DNA of 27,289 nucleotides from Neolecta irregularis DAH-3 (GCA_001929475.1 LXFE01000391.1:1-27289); one strand, 5' to 3'; shown: positions 1-9,821, numbered from the stretch's first letter. Notes: generated by a model from the letters alone, not told the origin. Program-made: numbers and translations.

Positions 1-531
1 CAACAGCCGCTAGAGCACTCTCCAGGCGGGCTCTTCGGCGGGTGTGCGGCGTAGTAATCTGCCCGAGTGCCTGCCGCCGGACAACTCTCCGACGGACGAA
101 CGGTTCAGATTTCTTCGACGGACGGGCGGTTGGACTCACTGACTGCCTCTCGCACAAACAGCAACGCTACCGGGTAACAGCCCGGATCCACATTTGTGCT
201 ACATGTAAGCCACTTTCTGGGATATCCGCTAGATGACAATCGGATTACTTTGGACATCGGATAGATGTAACATTCTTTCTATTTCAACAAACTAGATAAG
301 CGAAGCCCAACCGCATTTGGCATGGCGGATTGCTCAACTCAAACCGGCGTCCCTTCCCCCGACTTGGCCTTCTCCACAACCACAATGTATTTGTGCCTTT
401 GAGTATCCTTGTTGCTGGACATGAATGATTCAACCGATATCTGCAGCTTATACTTCAATCTTTGATTTTATCTTGCAGTACCAGACTTTCAATTACTGAC
501 TCGCTCCAAATTATATCGTCACGCACCGCTT
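1..531. other. Upstream region of TSC1, GC-rich at the left edge
   Basis: No confident gene. The left end is visibly GC-rich (38 of the first 60 bases are G or C), unlike the AT-leaning rest of the window. It carries an imperfect 16-bp direct repeat at 90-105 and 116-131 (cgacggacgRRcggtt). A plus-strand frame is open from the window edge to 236, but its translation matches no family I know. A short minus-strand ORF starting at 422 is listed separately. The stretch from about 430 to 531 should hold the TSC1 promoter and 5' leader. Confidence 0.5.
339..422 (-). CDS. Possible first exon of an unidentified divergent gene
   Basis: On the minus strand an ATG at 422 opens a 27-codon frame (begins MSSNKDTQRHKYIVVVEKAK) that ends at a TGA. 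The stop falls inside a plausible donor, GTTTGA, a donor sequence also used by two confident introns in this window (POLD3 intron 3 and Rpa12 intron 2). Its codons are G/C-ending, unlike random sequence. The ATG lies 109 bp from the TSC1 ATG in divergent orientation, as in other gene pairs here. Downstream exons toward position 1 are only weakly suggested: a 53-nt intron and then open frames with no recognisable homology. I do not recognise the product. It may be a chance ORF. Confidence 0.2.
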   Translation of the reverse strand: MSSNKDTQRHKYIVVVEKAKSGEGTPV

Positions 532-3500
532 ATGTCTGGGTATATCCTCTCGCGTTTTCGCTTCTTTCTTATATTTGTCAGATCCCTGAAGGACCTGGTA
601 GAGAAGCTCAACGTCAGCTACTCGGCCACCGATCCCTTCTCTCCGCTTCCCCCAGAGCTGAAAGCATCCATTGAAGCCTACTTGCACAAACATCCTGATC
701 CAGAGCGATCCGATCAGCAAAAGCTGAATGACGAACTAAATATTTTTTACAAGTCCAAGGTCACTGTAGATCACCACCAGCTCAAGCACGTGTTCTTCCT
801 CTCGTGCTTGAGAAAGCTACAGCCTGCTCTCGCAAGATCAGATCTAATCGCGTGGTGGGACGTGTTGGTTAAGCCAACAATCGAGTACCTGGGCGACGGT
901 CCGGTTGGACAGACTTTGAAGAATTTACGGTCATTAGTATTGGGCGTTTTGGTATATGATGGAAACGAGGATGCAGATCGCGACGGTGAAAGAGAGAAAT
1001 CAGCCATCGCATTGAGGAAAAGATTGTTTGAGCTTTATATGAGTAAGACCAAATCAGTATCACCCGAAAGTACAGATCAACACATCAGTGAGGAGCAGCG
1101 AAAGTTCTGGACCGGCAGCATGGAAACCCTGATTATTGAATATGGAAAACGAAAACCCAAGGTACTCAATTCGGACTGTCATCACCCTGAAATTCTAGGA
1201 TTTCTTCCAATCTGTCGATTTATTTATTGTTCAGAAAGAATATCGCCTTCAAACGCTTAGTTTATTGTGCGGATACGTACGTCTCCAGGGGCCACATCTC
1301 CACCAAATCTTGCAAACTCCCCTCTTTGATCATCTGTTGGATTGTCTGCAAGTATGCTGAGCACCTTCTGGAATTTTCAGCTCATGTTATAGAATGACAC
1401 ATCCACTACAGTCATCTCGCTTGCCCTAACGATCATTGTTATGTTGATGCCGCATATATGTAATTCACTCAGCGCTTATTTACCCAGACTGTTCTATATC
1501 TATATTCGCGTGCTTTGCTGGGACCAGTTTGGTGGTCTTATGCGTAATGCAAATCTCGCTGAAACTAAATATGCGGAAGAAAATTCCGAGGTCTCATCCA
1601 AAAAAGATACTGGTTCCCCAGAAGTCTGGCAAAGGCTAGGTAGTTTAATTGCTATTTCGTCAAATTGATGGTCAGATTCTTCCTTTGATACAGCACCGAC
1701 TTCTACGCCAGATTGCTCCGAATTTTTCACTTTTATCTACGGTCTATACCCAGTCAACTTTTTTCATTTTATAAAACAGCCCCAGCAAGTCCTCAATGCT
1801 TTTCCAAAGGATGGCGAAATCGAAATCGATGAAGAATCGATTCGCTCGCGGAGCATGGTATCAAACCACTGTCTCTGATACTTGTCTCACGAATTTTAGC
1901 CGCTAATCGAGTGCCACACCATACATCCGAATTTTTTGATTTACACCGTCGAAACGGAGCTAACGGATCAGTCGAGATGGATCAAATTAGAACCTTCTGA
2001 TGTCGTTTCTATGTGCGTCCGGTTTAACACCGTCAATATGTCATCGGCTAGACAATCAGCTGATTTCGAAGAAGAGGAAGAAAGCTTCTCGGTGGTTGAG
2101 GAGATACCACGAGATAGTCATCTCTTTCCTGATGTTGGTGAAGCGACATCATTTCGAATAGAACCCGATCATAAAGCTTCTCGATTCTCCGCGCAAAACA
2201 GCCCGAGAACAAGCATATCCAGTCCAGAGTCTCGATTAGCTTCACCAGCATTTAAACCCAGATTGTCACCCGTACATTCTCCTGAACTCGTGGCCATTGA
2301 GGATAAACTCAATACCCCCGCAGTTGCAGAGAATGATAATCTTTCTTCCGGTCCAATCCGTCCCCGGGATAAGCAAAGCATAAGCTCTGGGAGCGAACAT
2401 TCCAAGGCTTCGTCGTCGCTACATGGAGTGGTATTGCATGAATTGAATACTAAGGATACCAATTTCCTCTCTTCACCAGCGATATCTCCTATAAATGTCG
2501 TGAGAAATCCAGCCCATCCCCCCGCTCCGAACAAATTAGAAGATTCTGTTGCGTTTCTCCAGAGAGAAGTGTTGTTACTTACCAACGAACTGAATTTTCA
2601 ACGCCATTTGAAATCTCAGTATCTCCAGCGCATAGGAAGGTTACAACGAGAACATATCCTTGATTCTGCTGTGGAGGCAGAGCGGCAATCATTGGTTCGT
2701 TCGGCTCTCCTTCAGAAATTTAATATTACATAGCATATCAGCGTCAAAGCACTCAAACAGCAACTTCGCGATAAAGACCGCCTCGTTCAAGAAACCCGCG
2801 AAAAATCTGTTTCGGCAAAGTCTCAGCGTCTGCGATGGGAGAAGGAAATCAATACGAAATTCAAGCAATTGCGAGAAGATAAGAAAGTCTGGCAAGCAGA
2901 GAAAGCCGACCTCGCTCAGCAATTGCAGCTTGCCAAAGAGGAGATTGAGGGTCTGTCTGCGGAGAAAGAGGATGCAACGTCTAAACTCGTCGAGTTGAAA
3001 CTTGAGCTAGAAAGTCTCCAGCCGGATTTGAAGCAGCTAGATGTTCAGAAGGAAACCATCTCGCTGTTACAGCAGGAATTGGAGGATTTTGATGAGCAAA
3101 ATGCGGATATTGAATCGTTGCAAAATCAGATTAATATCTCAGAAAAGAGGTGTTGCGAGCTTGAGATGCGTTTGCAAAGTGCAGCTCAGCAGATGGAGGA
3201 AACAGAAAAGTATATTCTTTTTTTAGCCATGATTTAATTATTCCAGCGAGTACATATCTATCATTCGAAGCCTTGAAGGGCGGCTCACCCATCACCTACA
3301 TACCACTGAACGACCAGAGCATACAAGGAACAACATCTATGAATCTGCCATTCAAAAAACTCAGTCAAAGTTTCAACACCTTCAAACAGCACACAATCAA
3401 TTAGTCGAAAAATGTCAATACCTAGAAGTCGAATGCGATAGATGTCACGCGGTGATCGAAAGTCTCGAACTTGATTTGCACAGAATAGAACACGAACTTC

Positions 3501-3955
3501 AAAGAAGCTTGGAACTTGATGCCGAAGGACCGCTCCAAACCCTTCGCATTAGCCAAAGAACCCCTCGGGTAGTAGAAGTTCACCCCAAATTGAGCCCAAC
3601 TTCCACTTTTCATCACTCTGATTATGCTGAACCAGCATTCACGAATGCAAGTGCAACAGCTGGTTCGTCGTTGTGCGATGGGGCCAGTATGCAATCAGCT
3701 GCTTCAATCGAGCGAAAACGCGCAGGTTCGAATATATATAAGAATCTAGTACAACCAGCTGCTCAAAAAACTCTTTCCAAGATTGAAAGTATAGGGCAGA
3801 CCCCCAAGTTTGGGTCAACGTCGCCGACAACTACGCTTTCAGAATTGTCTTTAAGTCATATATCAAGTGTTGATTCATCACCCATGAAAGATAAAGGGCC
3901 TAAGGCTCCCCCGCAGAGGATTTACGGCCGCGGGGGAGCTCAGAATATTAAGTGA
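532..3955 (+). CDS. TSC1: Hamartin / Tsc1 homologue
   Basis: Tsc1 scaffolds Tsc2, the GTPase-activating protein for Rheb, and so restrains TORC1 at vacuole/lysosome membranes. Exons: 532-539, 582-1161, 1199-1351, 1393-1639, 1676-1857, 1900-2694, 2734-3209, 3247-3955, giving 1049 residues (human 1164). The N-terminal alpha-helical hamartin core covers roughly residues 1-420. It includes a segment ending in FFTFIYGLYP near residue 345, which is diagnostic of the family. A serine-rich acidic linker follows, then a long coiled coil at about 606-905 (FLQREVLLLTNEL onward) and a disordered tail. Introns of 36-42 nt are all frame-consistent. The first intron (540-581, 42 nt) has no in-frame stop, so read-through would add 14 residues (hydrophobic, rich in F, I and L) near the N-terminus. 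I prefer the spliced form. Only the first, 8-nt coding exon is uncertain; the family call is firm. Confidence 0.9.
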
Positions 3956-4192
3956 GAGAGTATTAATATCTGAATTGATTGATTGCTATTTATTCCGCAA
4001 AGATGTTGAGCAAAATGATAAAAGTTTTATGTTTTTTCTTTTTTTTCTGGACTGTGGATCGTGGGATTTTCAAAGAATATGCGATAACAGGGCTGCAGAG
4101 AACTTCCCATTTGGATTTTGTAATCGAAACATCGTTTTACCCGGATAGCATGTATGAACTCTACTCAATTTGAAACTTTTATTATCAGTTCA
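3956..4192. terminator. Shared 3' region of convergent TSC1 and uL23m genes
   Basis: These 237 bp separate two convergent stop codons. The stretch contains T-rich runs on the plus strand near 4033-4048. Both transcripts should end here. No precise poly(A) signal can be assigned by eye. Confidence 0.4.
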
Positions 4193-4748
4193 TCACGATT
4201 TCCCCCTTCTATTTGTTGGTTCTTCTATGAACTCCTCCATCGTTTCCGGTTGTTGTGCGTAAAACTTCTTCATGACCCGTTCAGGCGGTTCGTCCAGTCC
4301 ACACTTTATAGCTTGAATTTTTGCATCAGCGTAATCCGTATATAATTTATTCCATCTAAAATAGTAAAAATATATAGGGGTATGCGTTCTGGGGAAAAAC
4401 ATACGGGTTCAAATTCTTGGGCACTTCAGGATAATAAAACGGCTTCTCAAATTCGACGATCGCTTTCTTCTTACTTGGCAGCCGGAATTTCCAATTCTCC
4501 CCTGGCTTTTTGGAATTGAACTTGGCCATATCTCCGTGGGATATTAAAGTTTTCACAGACTTGACCTCAAGTCCATAGATGTTCCACAGGTAGTCTTTGA
4601 TATCTAGTTTATTCACATTCAACGGAACATGGAATGCCGCAAAATTAGCTTGAAGATTCGGTTTTCGTAGAAGAGTGAATATGATATTTGGCAGGTAGAT
4701 TTTGTATCTTCCTGGACGGAAGGGTATGCGATTTACGGTGGAGGTCAT
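4193..4748 (-). CDS. MRPL23: Mitochondrial large-subunit ribosomal protein uL23m
   Basis: uL23m (yeast Mrp20) sits at the polypeptide exit tunnel of the mitochondrial 54S/39S subunit. Exons on the minus strand are 4748-4405 and 4355-4193, joined across a 49-nt GT-AG intron, giving 168 residues. The N-terminus carries the beta-strand region with FRPGRYKIYLPNIIFTLLRK. A central helix-loop around WNIYGLEVKSVKT is typical of the L23 fold. The segment FEKPFYYPEVPKNLNPWNKL, restored only after splicing, matches the mitochondrial uL23 pattern (EPFWYPELPEDLKPW in other fungi, from memory). The basic N-terminus is compatible with mitochondrial import. The gene lies 195 bp downstream of the POLD3 stop on the same strand. 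Confidence 0.88.
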
Positions 4749-4943
4749 TTGAATTGTGGACGTTAAAATTTTCGGATATTCCCGGAAGTCGACTTATCAC
4801 TATTTTGAAATGCCACCCACTATATTCTAAAAAAGGGAATATGTATTATTTTGGTGGAAATTAAAATATTGGGATATACTTTCGCGTTAACGCCACATAT
4901 TGCGTTCGGTGGGGTTTAATTCCACAAGTTATTCAATACACCA

Positions 4944-6602
4944 CTATTTTTTCCCAAACCAGCTGGTAATGGATTTCTGTCCCTGCCCAGAATTTTTGTC
5001 TTTTTTGCTTTTACTTGGAGCGGCATCGAATGTTGCTTTGGTCTTGTTACCTTGGTCCTTCTCACTTTCAGAGAAACTTTCCCATGCAGTTTCCTCTTTA
5101 GTCACTAAATATCCCTTTGCATCTTTACTTGTGACTTTCTTGGTGACCTTGCGTCGTCCGTGTTTACGTTCAGGAGCTGCTGGACCAGCACCAGGCCGAG
5201 ACTCTTGAACTGCTGCTTCCATTACAGTTTCTTGGGGAGGCTCTGGAATGTTCACGTCTTCCATTTCGGTATCTGAAACAATCAAGAACTAGATGGGAGA
5301 TAAAGTGACAACCTTCATCCATCAGCCTGGATAGAGCTTCTTCCTGCTCTTTACTTTGAGATTTTGCAGTTTCGTCATCTGCTTCTTGTGATCTGGTTAA
5401 TTTGAACCGGTCATAGGGAAAGATACCTCTGGGAGATTCGGATTTACGTGACGCCTTGTTTTTCTAAATCGTGAGCAGATGAAGCCAACTTCACTACTTT
5501 GGGTACAGCAACATCTTTCGATAGAGTCTTGTCTTTCTTGGACGCGGCCTTGAGATTTAGTTTATTTCAGACCTAAGATTCTACCTTGGCCGGCAATTCC
5601 GCAGCATGAATCGGGGAGGGATCTGTCTCTTCGATCTTTGGGGCAAGAAGCTTCTTCATAGTCGATTTTGAACCAAAGAAATTGGCAGCCATTTCTCTTT
5701 AATGGCTAAGTTGCATCAAATTGACAAAACATACTTCTTTGACGGATGTGCAGGTTTCTCCGCCTGCGAGTCAGACTCGAGTCGTGAGGGTTCTTCTGAA
5801 GCTTCGGGTCTGGTAACGGGGGCTACTCGTCTTTTTATTTGCACAGGCTGCTTTGTAGGGAGCAATCTGGCGGTGGAAACAGCTTTACGCTAGACATTTT
5901 AATGTAAAGATGGTCGAAGAGGGATACATGTGCTTCTGGGTTATAGACTGAACCGTATACCTTCGACATTTCCTCGGAGGAGATCAATTCGGGGTAGTTT
6001 ATTCGAATATCTTGCGAGACCGTAGCGAGCACGGTAAGATCCTGAAATTGAATTAATGAAAGCTGATTTTTGCTTCAAACCTTGAGTGGATTTGGCTCGA
6101 GACTATAGATGTGAATTGACGATATTTCAGCAAACGATGCTTTGGATTCTGACAATGTTGAGAATGGGAGAATAGTGATTTTCATACTATCGAGATCTTC
6201 CTCCGGTATCAGACTCACTGTCCGTACTCTGACATCCTGATCGTTCTCAACCGTCGAATCCTGAGTTTGAAGGGGACTACTGGAAGATTCGCGTGATCTC
6301 TTCAAGGTCTCTGGCAGTTTTTGGATGACAAATCCAGAAATGATATAGGTAGCATGAAGTTTATTGCCTTTCTCCAGCGAGACCATGTAGTATTCGTAAA
6401 GCATCCTTTGAAGGTTATTTAAGACGGATCGAGGAGATCGATACTCTTTGGCGCGATTGACATGACACTTTAATTCTCTACTCAGGAGACGATATGTAAC
6501 CTAACAGTTGTCAATATTTTTCAAGGTTACTTGAGTGACTACTAGACGTTTTTCGCTCACAATCCATTCGGCAAGTTTATGTAGATGGTCGTCCACAGTC
6601 AT
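4944..6602 (-). CDS. CDC27: DNA polymerase delta subunit 3 (Cdc27/POLD3)
   Basis: This non-catalytic subunit joins the Pol delta B-subunit to PCNA during lagging-strand synthesis. Minus-strand exons: 6602-6543, 6500-6445, 6405-6081, 6041-5928, 5889-5735, 5696-5585, 5548-5495, 5463-5313, 5272-4944, giving 451 residues (human 466). The N-terminal winged-helix region shows RLVTYRLLSRELKCHVNRAK and LHATYIISGFVIQ, matching IVTYKWLS...HVNQAK and LHVTYLVSG in human POLD3. The middle is charged and low in complexity. The C-terminus has the conserved stretch GYLVTKEETAWESFSESEKD and ends in a PCNA-interacting motif, QKSITSWFGKK. The eight introns are 31-42 nt. The 31-nt one (5494-5464) and the boundary of exon 8 are the least certain, because the region is poorly conserved. 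Confidence 0.9.
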
Positions 6603-7099
6603 TTTACGAAAGAATTGGTTGTGGGTCAAGGTATTCAGAACTGTAATTTGTCAAAGTCGCCTATCGCGAATCACAATGTATACAAGAAACATTTGAGTAA
6701 TATTGAATAGTACAACATATCGATCTAGCAGTGGGTCAATTCAATATCTTCTTTTAGTGTAGTGTTTACTTCCAAAAAGAATCACTTTTCAGAAACCATA
6801 AAAAGTGTTTGCCAAACATTTGTAGTTTTCTTAGATTCTGATAATATCTCCTTTTGTAGTATACCTCCAAGCATGATTATTCTGCAATGAGACATGAGTC
6901 TGTTTGTGGATATTGTGAGCAGTTGTCTACACGAATTATGAAAATTACGAGCTATCGTCAGAGATTATCAGCAGTTTCCTTGCAAAGTTATCTTTACGCC
7001 AAGGTAATATCTCTACGTATAAAGAGCAATCCTAGGCAGAACAATGTTAAAACATCAAACTTTGACTATGGTAGACGATCGCTAGATTCCTCGTCCCAA
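6603..7099. promoter_or_regulatory. Intergenic stretch upstream of POLD3
   Basis: These 497 AT-rich bp lie between the Dib1 stop and the POLD3 start, both on the minus strand. They should contain the POLD3 promoter. A small inverted repeat (CACTTTT at 6783-6789 and AAAAGTG at 6801-6807) is present but looks incidental. I see no RNA gene or convincing ORF; the 77-codon plus-strand frame at 6887-7120 has no recognisable similarity. Confidence 0.4.
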
Positions 7100-7714
7100 C
7101 TAATATCTGTATTTGGTTGAGTAGTCTACAAGTCAGTATACTAAATTCACAAAGTGAGTGATTGCCTCTATTTGAAATCACCAACCCCTTTCCTTTCTTG
7201 GCTGATATAGGTCAAGGAAGTGCAAAAAACTCAAGTTCATACCTCCTTTATATACAGTCTCAATAATATCAATAAGCTCCTGCTTATCTTCAAGCACCCA
7301 GTTAATTTTATTGTTGTTGCCAGTACCCAGATCTGTATTTAGCATGTCCCGCTCCAAGCACACACACCCATCATCATATGCTTGTTGCGAAAGAAGAACA
7401 TAATGGTGTTTCGATCATAAAGTTCATACATCTGAGCTCTCAACCTCTTGCCCAACTGACACTCGTACCTTGTTAAAGTCTGAAACTTCGTCTATATCGA
7501 CGAGATAGATGACTGCAAAATTCTTGACCTTCTCAGCGATTTTGAGCAGTGCTTCGTCCTGCCGCATGCATTGGTCATCGGCATCACGACCAAACCGGAT
7601 CACGACAACTCGTTCTTCCTCACGGAGAATCGCCTGATCAACGTGCCTATGCTTTCAGATTGACCAAATGAATATTTACCATCCCGAATGGAGATGCGGG
7701 AGAACATAGGACAT
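7100..7714 (-). CDS. DIB1: Dib1/Dim1 U5 snRNP thioredoxin-like protein
   Basis: Dib1 (human TXNL4A, U5-15kD) is a thioredoxin-fold protein of the U4/U6.U5 tri-snRNP that leaves before spliceosome activation. Minus-strand exons: 7714-7680, 7646-7469, 7431-7368, 7332-7243, 7201-7166, 7125-7100. The spliced product is 142 residues, exactly the human length. Hallmarks are MSYVLPHLHSGW at the start, AEKVKNFAVIYLVDIDEVSDF, TIMFFFRNKHMMMDLGTGNN, and the terminal DYSTKYRY. Introns are 33, 37, 35, 41 and 40 nt. The last one begins with GC (7165-7126) and is needed to restore the universal C-terminus; no GT donor gives that result without extra residues. The start is divergent from deoxyhypusine hydroxylase across 71 bp. 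Some substitutions (for example RFGRDADDQCMRQDEALL) are unusual for this very conserved protein. Confidence 0.95.
7126..7165 (-). other. GC-AG intron in Dib1 (40 nt)
   Basis: Read on the minus strand, the intron starts GCAATC after exon sequence AGAG and ends TTGTAG. A TACTGAC branch-point-like sequence lies about 10 nt from the 3' end. Splicing gives ...VISNR followed by DYSTKYRY and a stop, the conserved end of the family. The neighbouring GT at 7150 would leave a 25-nt intron and insert residues absent from other family members. Confidence 0.8.
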
Positions 7715-7785
7715 ACTGTTTTTATGTGTCGGAGTTTGGATATCGATAAACTTGTTGAAACAATTCGTCGATTTCTCCTCCAAAA
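7715..7785. promoter_or_regulatory. Bidirectional promoter between Dib1 and DOHH
   Basis: Only 71 bp separate the two divergent start codons, so the regulatory region and 5' leaders of both genes must share it or extend into coding sequence. No TATA box stands out. Confidence 0.5.
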
Positions 7786-8797
7786 ATGCCTTCTCTAGAT
7801 GATCCTAGGATAAACCTCGAAAGACTTCGATCTGAGCTTTTGAATATTCCTGGTACTGTTTCTCTAGGCCGTCGGTTTAGATCTCTGTTTGAACTGAAAT
7901 CTCTCGGTGCTGAAGGAAATAATCAAGCCATCGACGTGATTGCCCAAGGTATAACGAGATCTGTTAAACCATGCCAACTGTTTCAAGCATTTTCTGACAA
8001 ATCTGCGCTCTTGAAACATGAGCTTGCATTTGTTTTGGGTCAAACAGGAAATCTACATGCTGCTCAGTCGTTGACCAATATTCTCAAGGACGAATCAGAA
8101 GAGCCCATGGTCCGCCATGAGGTACGAAATTCATAAACTATTGCTGAAAAAAAACGGGCTGCTGAAGCCCTGGGAGCCCTTGGACATCTCAAGAGCGTAC
8201 CACTGTTGAAATATTATCTCGTGAACGATAAAGAAGAAGTAGTTCGACAGACTTGCGAGCTTGCAATCGCCCGAATCGAATGGGAACAATCAGAAGAACG
8301 CAAGCACGAAAATATCCAAAAGAGGCATTGAATCAATTATTACTAAATTCTGATCATCTAGTCTTTTCACCAGCGTTGATCCTGCACCCGCTTTGCCTAT
8401 TAATATCGATTCAGATGTAGAATCTCTCCTAACAACACTCAATGATCAGTCCTTGGAACTTTTCCACAGGTACAGAGCAATGTTTAGGCTCAGAGATATT
8501 GGTACTATTGCTGCTATGGACGCTTTAGCTAGTGGTTTTGATGACCCTTCTGCCCTTCTCAGACATGAAATTGCATATGTGTTTGGTCAACTTTCACATT
8601 CCCATTCAATTCCCGCTCTTTCAAAAGTTCTTCAAAATTCGCAAGAACTGGGAATGGTCAGACATGAGGCTGCTGAAGCTCTTGGAAGTATTGGGACCGA
8701 TGAAGTAATGGCAGTACTGAAGAAATTCGAGCATGATCCAGAGATTGTAGTATCTGAATCTGTGGTTGTTGCTCTCGACATGACAACAGAGCCTTGA
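7786..8797 (+). CDS. LIA1: Deoxyhypusine hydroxylase (Lia1/DOHH)
   Basis: DOHH is a di-iron HEAT-repeat enzyme that hydroxylates deoxyhypusine on eIF5A, the final step of hypusine formation in the cytosol. Exons: 7786-7948, 7988-8121, 8158-8324, 8362-8797, giving 299 residues (human 302). The four His-Glu metal-binding pairs are present at residues 65-66, 98-99, 223-224 and 256-257, in KHEL, RHEA, RHEI and RHEA contexts. The 33-residue spacing within each half matches the family. Each half is a set of alpha-helical repeats, joined by a linker with SVDPAPALP. Three short introns: the first (39 nt) contains no in-frame stop; the second (8122-8157) would have to end in GG; the third (8325-8361) starts with GC. 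If the GG acceptor is not used, the protein would be truncated after the second HE pair. Confidence 0.93.
8122..8157 (+). other. Apparent GT-GG intron in DOHH (36 nt)
   Basis: The donor GTACGA is ordinary. The reading frame contains a TAA, so this segment must be removed. The conserved junction RHE|AAEALG places the acceptor exactly after ...AAAACGG. The nearest true AG, at 8166-8167 (GCTGAAG), would delete conserved residues and shift the frame. A one-base difference (CGG for CAG) would explain it. Confidence 0.6.
8325..8361 (+). other. GC-AG intron in DOHH (37 nt)
   Basis: The intron starts GCATTG after AGAG and ends ATCTAG. A perfect TACTAA box lies about 16 nt before the 3' end. Splicing links ENIQK to [13 protein letters not shown], matching the DOHH linker. 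Unspliced, the frame meets a TGA at once. Confidence 0.78.
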
Positions 8798-8932
8798 AAA
8801 AAGATATCTGACTTATGTCGTTGTGCACACGAAATCTGTTATTTTCTGACTTGTGCTATACATAAAGGATTGTTAGGACTATAGAATGAGCCAGATACAG
8901 TTCATATTAAGCCGGCGTTGATGTTCAAAATA
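8798..8932. terminator. Convergent 3' region of DOHH and RPA12
   Basis: These 135 bp lie between convergent stop codons. Nothing else is visible. Confidence 0.35.
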
Positions 8933-9402
8933 TTAGTTGTTTGAACTGAATTTAAAGCTATCAATTAACATCGCCATACCCATCTCTAATACTTACGCAC
9001 AACGTGGACATTCGTAAAATACAGTTGCTCCTTCATCTGCGCTGCGCAGTTGAAGAGTATGGAAGCTCATTTCTTCATTACCACACTTTGGGCACTTTTC
9101 CTTGATCTTGATTTTTAACGACTTTATCGATTTTCACAGTCAAACCATCGCAGTTTCTTCTTTCTCATTTGTATTCAGTTGATTCACTGCTGATCTCTTT
9201 AGCCTTAAAAGGGAGGGAAATGCCAAAGGAACTGATTTAGTAACGACTTCGATATTGCTGAACTCTTCCTGATCAGTGAATTTCCCCTGATAAACATACT
9301 CTCAGCAGGTAAAACATATTTACAGAGCTCACATTCGATATCTCCTTCTCCAATAACCTCTAGCAGATTGCCGCAATCTGGGCAGAATATCAGCCCGGAC
9401 AT
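8933..9402 (-). CDS. RPA12: RNA polymerase I subunit Rpa12
   Basis: Rpa12 (A12.2) supports RNA cleavage and termination by Pol I in the nucleolus. Minus-strand exons: 9402-9300, 9264-9146, 9106-8997, 8957-8933, giving 118 residues (yeast 125). The N-terminal zinc ribbon has Cys at 7, 10, 24 and 27 ([10 protein letters not shown] ... CELC). The linker includes [18 protein letters not shown]. The C-terminal TFIIS-like ribbon has [20 protein letters not shown] followed by [13 protein letters not shown] and ends AFKFSSNN, parallel to GYKFRTNN in yeast. The acidic DE of the RSADE loop is kept. The introns (35, 39 and 39 nt) are supported by these matches. The frame is open upstream to an ATG at 9504, but [11 protein letters not shown] is the family start. 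Confidence 0.93.
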
Positions 9403-9821
9403 TCTGGATGGTTTGATCTCGATCAAGCCATTAAAAAGAATCATCAACGTGACTTCCCAAGAAAAATGACGGGGCGCTATTATCGATAAGCCTTGTTCAT
9501 GCAAACTATTATGCCTGAGAAGTATACCAATGCGATCAAGATATTTTCTTCCATTAAACTAGATACTTATTCAATTGCTGAATATATTTTGCAGTACAAT
9601 ACTTTTTGTGCGAAATTCTAGTTTCCGCCTTGGTTTGCTTTTAAATTTGATGCCCATGCTTTAATCAAGTTGTTTAGTCTTGAGCATGAATATGTAGCGT
9701 ATTTACTCTCTTTGATATAGCTAGAAAGCTACTACTGTGAGTAATAGAGAAAGTCAAAGTTGTTTGATAAATGTCAATATATTTACGGCAGACCAAAGCG
9801 CTAAACACTACTAAAAATCAA
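9403..9821. promoter_or_regulatory. Intergenic stretch upstream of RPA12
   Basis: These 419 bp lie between the GH125 stop and the RPA12 start, both on the minus strand. They are AT-rich with no recognisable gene or RNA. They presumably hold the RPA12 promoter and the GH125 3' end. Confidence 0.35.

Noticed and set aside
2169-2585. 138-codon minus-strand ORF within TSC1
   Set aside because: It is antisense to a serine-rich TSC1 linker, which often leaves open reverse frames. No domain is visible.
5398-5431. A further 34-nt intron in POLD3 (GTATCT...ACCAG)
   Set aside because: Splicing it would put the downstream sequence out of frame with the conserved C-terminal exon, while reading through keeps frame.
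6783-6807. Inverted repeat CACTTTT/AAAAGTG as a regulatory hairpin
   Set aside because: A seven-base arm in AT-rich DNA is expected by chance, and no nearby feature needs it.
9403-9504. Upstream in-frame start for RPA12
   Set aside because: Family members begin just before the first zinc-ribbon cysteines. The extra residues show no conservation.
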